A stretch of 13,354 nt of DNA from Ruminococcus sp. GTDB lineage: Bacteria > Bacillota > Clostridia > Oscillospirales > Ruminococcaceae. The stretch is from positions 1 through 13,354 of the forward strand of contig JAAVHM010000097.1 in NCBI GenBank assembly GCA_014799675.1, read 5' to 3'. A program made the translations under genes and the position numbers. A model generated the notes under the pieces. It did no database searches. It saw only the letters and a list, made by a program, of their open reading frames with translations, and had not been told where the DNA came from. Below, one piece after another: positions 7,058-13,204 of the stretch; within the stretch, counting starts at the first letter, position 1, and each line of letters opens with the position of its first letter.

Positions 7058-8284
7058 TTGAAGAATATGTCAGTTTGCCGCAAAAGCTTATCGGCGGTGG
7101 TTTTGTCAGCGTTTTTGCTTGCAATCAGCGGCTGTCGGAGCAGCAAGCCCGACAACGTTATTCATGTTTATTCAAACGGCACTTCCGCTGTTGTGGCGGG
7201 AGAGCAGGAGGTATATTCCACATCGGACAATGCCGAATTTTATGTCCCCGAGGGCATGAAAACTGATTATTACAGCTTGACGGCGCTTACAGACGCGGAA
7301 AAGGAAGTTTACGAAGCTGCTTTGAATGACATTGGAAATCTCAGGACGATAGTGCCGCTGGAGGTGGACTCCTCGGTGCTTCAGAAGGTGCTGGATATTA
7401 TGAGATTTGAGCAGCTTGCTTATTTTCATGTTTCCGACCGCGGGATCGATTTCAACAAAGAAACGCAGCAGTTTGAGATCAAGTATGGATACCGCTTTAC
7501 CGCGGACGAGATAAGCAGTATGAACATTGCCTCCGAGAGGGCGGCAAGAGAGATAATGGAAAATATAACTCCGAATATGGACGATTACGACAAGCTGAAA
7601 TATATTCACGACTATCTTGTGCTGAACTGCGAGAACGACACGGAAAGTCCCTACAGCGACACGATATACGGCGCGCTGGTGCAGAAAAAGGCGCTGTGCG
7701 AGGGATATGCAAAGGCGTTTTCTTATCTTTGCAACTTGGCGGGAATTGAGAATACGATAGTTACGGGAGAGACAACTGTCCCCCATATGTGGAATATGGT
7801 GAAGCTGGGGGGCAACTGGTATCATGTTGACGTTACGTGGGACAATCCCGATGACGCTCTCCACAAGGAATATCCCGACGTGATACTTTATCAGTATTTT
7901 ATGGTGACGGATTCGGTAATAGAAAACAATCGCACTATACGGAATATCCCGGCAGAGCCGCCGAAAGCAAACGGCAGGAACGAGAATTATTTCGTCAGAG
8001 AGGGGACGGATATAAACAGCGAAAGCGAATTCCTTACGGTGTCCCAGAACGCCGTGCTGAACGCGGTGAGAAACCGTGAGCAGAGCGCAATGGTGAAGTT
8101 TGCTTCAAACGATATGTATATATCGGTAACGTCCCAGCTTGAAAGAGACCTTGCAAACGGCTCTTCCGCGTTTGAGCCGATAATACGGCGGGCGCAGTCG
8201 GATTACGGTATAAATATAAAGCTTAGCTGTACGGATTATTACGAGCAGTACAGGATACTGACGTATATTATCGAGTATGTATAA
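7058..8284 (+). CDS. Transglutaminase-like lipoprotein 5 (TTG start)
   Basis: 408 residues from a TTG start at 7058, preferred over the in-frame ATG at 7067 because the SD AAGGTGG (7044-7050) is 7 bases from the TTG. The signal peptide ends in ISGC, with the lipidated Cys at 26. A spacer of about 50 residues precedes the pre-domain (from about 77, LTDAEKEVYEAAL ... MRFEQLAYFHVSD). The core has C214 (KALCEGYAK), H243 (PHMWNMV) and D258 (HVDVTWDNP). In the core it is closest to lipoprotein 4 (both read MVKLGG followed by WYH). The shared C-terminal domain ends ILTYIIEYV. It is the last member of the array and is bracketed by two copies of the long palindrome. It is a secreted, membrane-anchored enzyme by prediction, with unknown substrate. 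Confidence 0.9.
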   Translation: MKNMSVCRKSLSAVVLSAFLLAISGCRSSKPDNVIHVYSNGTSAVVAGEQEVYSTSDNAEFYVPEGMKTDYYSLTALTDAEKEVYEAALNDIGNLRTIVPLEVDSSVLQKVLDIMRFEQLAYFHVSDRGIDFNKETQQFEIKYGYRFTADEISSMNIASERAAREIMENITPNMDDYDKLKYIHDYLVLNCENDTESPYSDTIYGALVQKKALCEGYAKAFSYLCNLAGIENTIVTGETTVPHMWNMVKLGGNWYHVDVTWDNPDDALHKEYPDVILYQYFMVTDSVIENNRTIRNIPAEPPKANGRNENYFVREGTDINSESEFLTVSQNAVLNAVRNREQSAMVKFASNDMYISVTSQLERDLANGSSAFEPIIRRAQSDYGINIKLSCTDYYEQYRILTYIIEYV

Positions 8285-8337
8285 TATGCGTCAATGTGTT
8301 GAAAAAATAAAAATAAGATGATATTTTACGGAAACAG

Positions 8338-8366
8338 TAGAAAAATTTGCATTTTTGCGGTATACT
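8338..8366 (+). promoter_or_regulatory. Possible promoter before the PAS-like gene
   Basis: TAGAAA (8338-8343) and TATACT (8361-8366) are separated by 17 bases. The -35 matches the TTGACA consensus at four of six positions. A start near 8373 would coincide with the left end of the palindrome at 8371, so the transcript would begin with a long hairpin. The preceding bases 8285-8337 are AT-rich and show nothing else I can name. Confidence 0.3.
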
Positions 8367-8370
8367 GTTA

Positions 8371-8473
8371 ATACTAATCAACAATTAAAAAGTGTATAAA
8401 AAATCAAGCGAAAATTTGCATATATGATTTTTGCGCAGATTTTTTATCTGCACTTTTAATTGGTGATTAGGAT
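8371..8473. repeat. Long palindromic intergenic repeat, copy 3
   Basis: 103 bp, the same length and orientation as the copy at 6935, with long identical blocks such as AAAATTTGCATATATGATTT. The outer arms are CTAATCA (8374-8380) and TGATTAG (8464-8470), then AATTAAAAAGTGTATAAAAA against a right arm that is nearly its complement. The inner side hairpin is slightly degraded (GCGCAGA against TCTGCAC, 8433-8453). It ends 35 bases before the start codon at 8509. It is non-coding, with the same alternatives as the other copies: mobile palindrome or 5'-UTR structure. Confidence 0.9.
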
Positions 8474-8508
8474 ACGAGGACAAAACGACCCTGAGGGAAG
8501 CGGGAAAA

Positions 8509-9774
8509 ATGGATAATGCCTACAAGCTCAAAAAAGAATATTCAGCGTCGGGAGTGCCTACGGTCATTGCCGATGAGGAACTGAAAATTCTGTGGAAAAA
8601 CAATGCGGGCGGTTCTGTTCCGGACCTTGGGGAAAGCGCGGACTTTATCTTCGACGGCGGCATACCTGTCACGGGACTTGTCACAAGGGAAATAAACGGA
8701 GAGATATACACCTTCAACGTTATAAAAACCGATGAGACCGCGGACGGGAAGTCCTGCTATATAATCGAGCTTGTTTCCTCCAGAGGACTTGGCGGTATCG
8801 TTTCTTCGGAGGCTGTGAGAGGATATATAGGTTATATATGTTCTAAGATAAGGACTGCCGCGGGAGATATAATTTCCGTTACGGACAGGCTTTTTGACGA
8901 TATTTCGGCAGGGTATCTCGGCGCAGTACGCGCCGCGGAGGGCTTCGACCGAATTTATGAGACCGCCGCTATGCTGGAAAGGGAGATAATTTATCCCGAC
9001 AGGATTTACTCTCTTGTCGAACCCGAAAGACCTGACGATATTATAATCCTTGACAGGGAAATGACGGCTGTGGCGGCTGGGATAAAAATATATCTGACTG
9101 ACAGAAATGATGACAGTTCTGTGAGCAGTCCCGAGGACAGCTCTGCGGGAACGGTGAGAATAAGCGAGGATTACGACAGGGACATATTTTTCCGAATGAA
9201 TGCGGACTCCTTTGAAACAGCGGTTGCTTCCATGACGGCGGAATGCTGCGGCGCGGAAAAACATCTTGGCTGCTGCCGTGACTGCGTTCCCGAAAGGATA
9301 ATTTTTTCGGCAAGACGTTCCGGACGGGACAGAGCCGAGATAACGGTCATGTCGCTGAATATCGGCGGTAAAAGCGTTTCGGTAGGAAGCTCAAAGGACA
9401 GGCTTCCCGAACGCGGATATGAAGGGAGCTTTAACAGAAAGCTTCTTTCGGAATATATTTATGATGTACTCGGTCTTAAAAACGGGGCAAGATTTTCAAA
9501 GGAAAACATTCCCGGCGGCTGTGTTTGCAGAATGGACATCGAGGCTTTGCCGAGAGGGGCTTCCGTCTTTGCGGAAAGACCTGTGGACGGTTCCGACAGG
9601 CGGCGCGCTATTCTGGACAAGCTTGCGTTTTTCTTCGGGGATATGCCTGAAGCGGACAGTCGGCGATACACGGCACGAAGCTCCATTGACGGGTACGGTG
9701 AAAATGACGGCAAGCCCAACGGGCTTAATAATATTTACAGAGAGGATATTGAAAATGAAAAATCAAAAACTTAA
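8509..9774 (+). CDS. PAS-like protein, possible degenerate histidine kinase
   Basis: 421 residues with no signal peptide or membrane segment, so probably cytoplasmic. I do not recognise it as a named family. The N-terminus (about 13-75, VPTVIADEELKILWKNNAGG) reads like a PAS domain of sensor kinases. Residues about 103-130 (YICSKIRTAAGDIISVTDRL) resemble a dimerisation helix in which the phospho-accepting His position is Ser112. The C-terminal half lacks recognisable ATP-binding N and G boxes but has the layout of an ATPase domain, ending in a GGCVCRMDIEALPRG stretch like the final strands of that fold. It is therefore perhaps a signalling pseudokinase; this is inference from pattern only. 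It contains a Cys cluster (about 246-260, CCGAEKHLGCCRDC). The start has a modest SD (GAGGG, 8493-8497). It overlaps the next gene by 20 bases. Confidence 0.75.
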   Translation: MDNAYKLKKEYSASGVPTVIADEELKILWKNNAGGSVPDLGESADFIFDGGIPVTGLVTREINGEIYTFNVIKTDETADGKSCYIIELVSSRGLGGIVSSEAVRGYIGYICSKIRTAAGDIISVTDRLFDDISAGYLGAVRAAEGFDRIYETAAMLEREIIYPDRIYSLVEPERPDDIIILDREMTAVAAGIKIYLTDRNDDSSVSSPEDSSAGTVRISEDYDRDIFFRMNADSFETAVASMTAECCGAEKHLGCCRDCVPERIIFSARRSGRDRAEITVMSLNIGGKSVSVGSSKDRLPERGYEGSFNRKLLSEYIYDVLGLKNGARFSKENIPGGCVCRMDIEALPRGASVFAERPVDGSDRRRAILDKLAFFFGDMPEADSRRYTARSSIDGYGENDGKPNGLNNIYREDIENEKSKT

Positions 9775-10459
9775 AAGAATTATAAGCGGAATTCTTGCGG
9801 CTTTGTGCGCGGCGGCGTTAATGGCGGGCTGTTCAAGTCAGAGCGATGACGCTTCCGAAACAACGGCTTCACAGGCTGACGTGACTACCGTCCCCGCCGA
9901 AGATATGGAAGACCCGTTTGAGGTCACGACAATTGCCGAGGGCGACGATTACGCCATAAACAAGTTAAGCAATAAGACCGAGGGAGAGGAATTCCCGGGC
10001 GGCTACAAGCTTGTCAATTACAGCGAGGAGGGTCAGGGCAAGCATTTTGCCAACGGCGGGTCAAAGGTAATTATTCGCTCGGCAAACTATGCCGAGAGTT
10101 TCCCCGACCTTGCAACATGGGCGGAAAGTACCAGCGCGGGCATTGTTATATCCAACATCACAAACAATTCGGCGGATACGAATTTCGGAGACCCTGTTGA
10201 AACAAAGGTATGCGGCTTTGACGCGATATGCTATGATTATGAGATGATAGTCTATGATTTTGTGGAAAATCCCGACGACCCCGACGGTGAGCCTGTAAAG
10301 CAGGAACACTCACGTTATATGGGACGTAACTATTACTTCTATTCCGAGCAGGACGTTTATGCTGTAATGTTCGATACCACTAAGGAGGACTGGGAGGAAC
10401 AGCTCCCGAAATTCGAGGAATTCGTTGCGGACTTGCAGATCACAAAAACAGAGTATTAA
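9755..10459 (+). CDS. Small secreted lipoprotein of unknown function
   Basis: 234 residues. The signal peptide MKNQKLKRIISGILAALCAA ends in the lipobox MAGC, with the lipidated Cys at 26. A short Ser/Thr/Asp spacer (about 27-65) precedes a single globular domain that ends NYYFYSEQDVYAVMFDTTKE followed by DWEEQLPKFEEFVADLQI. That ending, a strand pair then an amphipathic helix, is reminiscent of PsbP/Mog1-type folds seen in bacterial lipoproteins, but I cannot confirm it. The reading frame is open further upstream to 9419, but the SD AGAGGAT (9741-9746... 8 bases before ATG 9755) and the signal peptide fix the start here. It overlaps the PAS-like gene by 20 bases, so the two are likely cotranscribed. 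It has no transglutaminase core and is not part of that family. Confidence 0.85.
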   Translation: MKNQKLKRIISGILAALCAAALMAGCSSQSDDASETTASQADVTTVPAEDMEDPFEVTTIAEGDDYAINKLSNKTEGEEFPGGYKLVNYSEEGQGKHFANGGSKVIIRSANYAESFPDLATWAESTSAGIVISNITNNSADTNFGDPVETKVCGFDAICYDYEMIVYDFVENPDDPDGEPVKQEHSRYMGRNYYFYSEQDVYAVMFDTTKEDWEEQLPKFEEFVADLQITKTEY

Positions 10460-10467
10460 GCGGGGAA

Positions 10468-10483
10468 GCGGGGAACGCCCCGC
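10468..10483 (+). other. GC-rich hairpin after the lipoprotein stop
   Basis: GCGGGG-AACG-CCCCGC, a perfect 6-bp GC stem with a four-base loop, 8 bases after the TAA at 10457-10459. No T tract follows. It occupies the same place relative to repeat family 2 as the hairpin at 5119-5135 but has a different sequence. Confidence 0.45.
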
Positions 10484-10489
10484 GGCGAA

Positions 10490-10550
10490 TGTCACCCCCG
10501 ATGTTAAATACAGCAGAGTTTACTTTATTATGCCCCCTCAAGGGGGCGGG
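10490..10550. repeat. Intergenic repeat family 2, copy B
   Basis: TGTCACCCCCGATGTTAAAT, TTTACTTTAT and the hairpin GCCCCCT-CA-AGGGGGC(GGG) occur in the same order and spacing as in the copy at 5145. The outer inverted pair seen in that copy is not clear here. It begins 30 bases after a stop codon, as copy A begins 31 after one. Bases 10551-10641 downstream are AT-rich and show nothing I can identify. Confidence 0.75.
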
Positions 10551-10641
10551 TGATTTGTTCAATATGATGGTGATACCGTTTTTGTTGAATTGAAGTTTTA
10601 TAACGCAAAATTTGAATTATTCAGTTTCAGGCAAAATTCTC

Positions 10642-10670
10642 TTGAAATCGCAGTCAGAATATGGTATACT
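10642..10670 (+). promoter_or_regulatory. Sigma-A-type promoter of cysE-cysS
   Basis: TTGAAA (10642-10647) and TATACT (10665-10670) have an ideal 17-base spacer and a TG one base before the -10 (TGGTATACT), an extended -10. This is the best promoter in the window. Transcription would begin near 10676-10678, inside the hairpin that follows. Confidence 0.75.
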
Positions 10671-10703
10671 AATAGAGGCAAGCGTCCGCCGCTTGCCTCT
10701 ATT
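10671..10703 (+). promoter_or_regulatory. 14-bp perfect hairpin at the cysE transcription start
   Basis: AATAGAGGCAAGCG (10671-10684) pairs perfectly with CGCTTGCCTCTATT (10690-10703) around the loop TCCGC. It begins directly after the -10 element, so the transcript would start within the first strand of the stem. TTCATTTT follows, T-rich but interrupted. It may be a 5' stabilising hairpin, an operator, or a weak early terminator. The leader, about 50 bases, is too short for a T-box. Confidence 0.7.
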
Positions 10704-10727
10704 TTCATTTTGAAAGGTGACTTTGCT

Positions 10728-11399
10728 ATGCTTGAACATATAAAAACTGACATTGAATCGGTAAAAAGACGAGACCCTGCCGCAAGAAGCACTTTGGAAA
10801 TTTTGCTGACTTATTCCGGACTTCATGCTGTGCTTATGTACCGCGTTGCCCATTGGTTCTATGAGCAAAAGCTTTATACTATAGCAAGGTGCATTTCCCA
10901 GCTGGCTCGTCTGCTGACGGGTATTGAGATACACCCTGGGGCAAAGATAGGCAAGGGCTTCTTTATAGACCACGGCTCGGGAGTTGTTATCGGTGAGACC
11001 ACCGAGATCGGGGACAACTGTCTTGTGTATCAGGGGGTTACTCTCGGCGGTACGGGCAAGGAAAAGGGCAAGAGACACCCTACCCTCGGCAACAACGTTA
11101 TGGTTGGCGCAGGGGCAAGAGTGCTGGGTCCGTTCAAGGTTGGGGACAACGCCAAAATTGCCGCAAACGCTGTTGTTCTGGAGGAAGTTCCCCCCAACTG
11201 CACGGCGGTGGGCGTCCCCGCAAGGATAGTCCGCAAAAACGGCAAGAAGGTCTCAAGCTGCGACCTTGACCAGATACACATTCCCGACCCTGTTTCACAG
11301 GAGCTTTGCAGACATCTTGTACGGATCGAAAAGCTTGAAAAAAGGATCAAGGAAATGGAAATTGCCGAGATAGGTAAAAAGCTGAACAACAAGAAATAA
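10728..11399 (+). CDS. cysE: Serine O-acetyltransferase
   Basis: 223 residues. The enzyme transfers acetyl from acetyl-CoA to L-serine, giving O-acetylserine for cysteine synthesis in the cytoplasm. A short helical N-terminal part (IKTDIESVKRRDPAAR ... HAVLMYRVAHWFY) is followed by left-handed beta-helix hexapeptide repeats with GIEIHPGAKIGKGFFIDHGS, VVIGETTEIGDN, and the CoA-loop region GVTLGGTGKEKGKRHPTLG. H82 in FIDHGSG is the expected catalytic His, and E67 stands where E. coli has Asp143, as in other short Firmicutes enzymes. The tail (LVRIEKLEKRIKEME) looks like a coiled coil. The frame is open upstream to 10590, but the SD AAAGGTG (7-8 bases before the ATG at 10728), the promoter position and family length put the start here. 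cysS follows 35 bases downstream, presumably in one operon. Confidence 0.95.
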   Translation: MLEHIKTDIESVKRRDPAARSTLEILLTYSGLHAVLMYRVAHWFYEQKLYTIARCISQLARLLTGIEIHPGAKIGKGFFIDHGSGVVIGETTEIGDNCLVYQGVTLGGTGKEKGKRHPTLGNNVMVGAGARVLGPFKVGDNAKIAANAVVLEEVPPNCTAVGVPARIVRKNGKKVSSCDLDQIHIPDPVSQELCRHLVRIEKLEKRIKEMEIAEIGKKLNNKK

Positions 11400-11434
11400 T
11401 CTTTTTTTGAAAAATACTTAAAGGAAGTAATCAT

Positions 11435-12847
11435 ATGAAGCTGTACAACACATTAACAAGAAAAAAGGACGACTTTACCCCCCGCTTTGAGGGCAAGGTG
11501 TCAATGTACACCTGCGGTCCCACGGTTTATCATTACGCCCATATCGGAAACCTGCGGAGCTATATCATGGAGGACGTTCTGGAGAAATATTTCCGATACG
11601 TTGGCTATGATGTTACCCGTGTTATGAACATTACCGACGTGGGACACCTCACAAGCGACGGCGACACGGGGGACGACAAAATGCTTAAAGGCGCAAAGCG
11701 TGAGCATAAGTCCGTTATGGAAATTGCGGAATTTTACACAAAGGCTTTTTTTGAGGACTGCAAAAAGCTTAGCATAAAGACCCCCGACGTTGTTATGCCC
11801 GCCACCTCCTGCATTGACGAGTTTATCAGAGTTATCGGCGTGCTTGTTGAAAAAGGGTACGCTTATGAGGCAGGGGGAAATGTTTATTTTGATATTTCCA
11901 AGCTTAAAAAATATTACGTGTTCAACGATTTTAAAGAGGAAGATTTGGCTGTGGGCGTCCGTGAGGGCGTTGAGGAGGACTCCAACAAGAGGAACAAGGC
12001 AGACTTTGCACTGTGGTTCACAAAGTCGAAATTTGACGATCAGGAATTGAAATGGGACAGTCCCTGGGGCGTGGGATATCCGGGCTGGCATATCGAATGT
12101 TCCTGCATAAGCATGAAAAATTTAGGCGAGTACCTTGACATACACTGCGGCGGTATCGACAACGCTTTCCCCCACCACACCAACGAGATCGCACAAAGCG
12201 AAGCATACTTGGGTCATGAGTGGTGCAATTACTGGTTTCATGTTCACCACCTTAATACCGAGGGTGGCAAGATGAGCAAGTCCAAAGGGGAATTTTTAAC
12301 GGTGTCCCTGCTTGAAGAAAAGGGTTACGACCCGCTGGTGTACAGGTTTTTCTGCTTACAGTCCCATTACAGAAAATCCCTTGTTTTCAGTTGGGAAAAT
12401 CTTGATAACGCAAAGCTTGCCTATGAAAAGCTTGCGGCGAAAATCGCAGGAGTTTTGGACGGTTCGGGCGAAATTGACGAGGAAAAGTTTGCGGAATTAA
12501 AGAAGAAATTTACTGACGCTATGGACAACGATCTGAACACGGCTCTTGCCATAACAGCGGTTTACGACGTTTTAAAGGCGGATGTGAGCAATGCCACAAA
12601 GCTTGCGCTTATAAAGGATTTCGACAAGGTTCTGTCGATCGGACTTGTGGAAGCGGCGGGAAAAATTTCCGCAAAGGCTGATGCGGAAGAGGCTCTCCCC
12701 GAGGAAGTCGCTGCTCTTGCGGAGCAGAGAAAAGCCGCAAGAAAAGAGAAAAATTTTGCTCTTGCGGACGAGCTGCGGGACAAAATTACTGCTCTCGGAT
12801 ATGTTATCACCGAGACGAGAGAGGGTACTAAAATTACTAAGAAGTAA
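11435..12847 (+). CDS. cysS: Cysteinyl-tRNA synthetase
   Basis: 470 residues, normal full length for this class I enzyme, which charges tRNA-Cys with cysteine. The N-terminus has YTCGPTVYHYAHIGNLR, with zinc ligand C27 and the HIGH-type motif HIGN (36-39). The other zinc ligands are C222 (WHIECSC), H247 and E251 (FPHHTNEIAQSEA). The KMSKS signature is at 279-283 (GGKMSKSKGEF). The helical anticodon-binding region and a C-terminal charged helix (LAEQRKAARKEKNFALADEL) are complete. The SD AAAGGAA at 11420-11426 is 8 bases before the ATG. cysE-cysS adjacency is known from Bacillus (gltX-cysE-cysS), where cysteine supply and charging are coregulated; no gltX lies upstream here. A small GCGGC/GCCGC stem (12873-12890) after the stop lacks a T tract. 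Confidence 0.97.
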   Translation: MKLYNTLTRKKDDFTPRFEGKVSMYTCGPTVYHYAHIGNLRSYIMEDVLEKYFRYVGYDVTRVMNITDVGHLTSDGDTGDDKMLKGAKREHKSVMEIAEFYTKAFFEDCKKLSIKTPDVVMPATSCIDEFIRVIGVLVEKGYAYEAGGNVYFDISKLKKYYVFNDFKEEDLAVGVREGVEEDSNKRNKADFALWFTKSKFDDQELKWDSPWGVGYPGWHIECSCISMKNLGEYLDIHCGGIDNAFPHHTNEIAQSEAYLGHEWCNYWFHVHHLNTEGGKMSKSKGEFLTVSLLEEKGYDPLVYRFFCLQSHYRKSLVFSWENLDNAKLAYEKLAAKIAGVLDGSGEIDEEKFAELKKKFTDAMDNDLNTALAITAVYDVLKADVSNATKLALIKDFDKVLSIGLVEAAGKISAKADAEEALPEEVAALAEQRKAARKEKNFALADELRDKITALGYVITETREGTKITKK

Positions 12848-12900
12848 ATTTGCGGCGTTCCACGGATCATAGGCGGCGCGGGTTTGCCGCTTATAATTCG

Positions 12901-12906
12901 GGAGGT
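12901..12906 (+). promoter_or_regulatory. Ribosome binding site deciding the TTG start at 12914
   Basis: GGAGGT is an ideal SD. It is 7 bases from TTG 12914, which opens the long frame, and only 3 from ATG 12910, which would give the four-codon MFD-stop. This favours TTG as the real start and implies that the region 12914-13204 is translated. Confidence 0.6.
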
Positions 12907-12913
12907 TTAATGT

Positions 12914-13204
12914 TTGATTGAGAGAAAAGATTATCCTGTGTTTTCATATTTTATGGAAGCATATATGTCTGATTATTACTACACTTTTACCGAAAATGCG
13001 TATTTTTTCAGAGAAGCAGCAACTAAAGAAAAGTGTATGAAATTAAAGGAGGAAATTTTAGCTTTAAAAGAAAAAGAGCCTTGGGAAGTACAGGCTTTCC
13101 TGCATCGGGAACGTTTTGCAGGGATCAAGCAAAAAGAAATATCAGAATTTTTTGACGCCATACTTAATGCACTCGGAAATAAAAAATCTTGGGGAGGTAA
13201 AAAT
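12914..13204 (+). CDS. CdiI-like segment (97 aa) reading in frame into cmk
   Basis: From TTG 12914 the frame runs with no stop through 97 codons into the ATG of cmk at 13205, so ribosomes starting here would make an N-terminally extended cytidylate kinase. The segment reads KDYPVFSYFMEAYMSDYYY ... KCMKLKEEILALKEKE ... EISEFFDAILNAL, mostly helical. The order of motifs, an aromatic-rich YF-EAY-D start, a central EI-AL helix and a final FFDAIL helix, reminds me of small CdiI-type contact-dependent-inhibition immunity proteins; this match is by eye only. The base composition is low in GC (about 35% over 12961-13200 by hand count, against roughly half in neighbouring cysS), which suggests acquisition. 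No toxin gene is seen beside it. Alternatives are a separate small gene that lost its stop by mutation, or a sequencing error hiding a stop. Confidence 0.6.

Noticed and set aside
7024..7266. 80-residue + strand frame overlapping the start of lipoprotein 5
   Set aside because: It lies mostly inside lipoprotein 5 in another frame and begins in the arm of the palindrome, with no SD.
9419..9754. Upstream extension of the small lipoprotein frame, starting at 9419
   Set aside because: It overlaps the PAS-like gene, and the lipoprotein signal peptide with SD begins at 9755, so the extra 112 codons are a shadow.
10590..10727. Upstream ATG for cysE at 10590
   Set aside because: It lies before the promoter and the hairpin, which would then be coding; the added residues match nothing in the family, and ATG 10728 has a good SD.
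10671..10727. T-box or riboswitch controlling cysE-cysS
   Set aside because: The leader after the promoter is about 50 bases, and no specifier loop or conserved T-box sequence is visible.
12892..12897. TATAAT as a promoter for the gene at 12914
   Set aside because: There is no -35 at a usable distance, and the start would fall at the SD, leaving no leader.
12910..12921. Four-codon frame ATGTTTGATTGA (MFD) as a leader peptide
   Set aside because: The SD is only 3 bases from this ATG but 7 from TTG 12914; nothing suggests a regulatory peptide.
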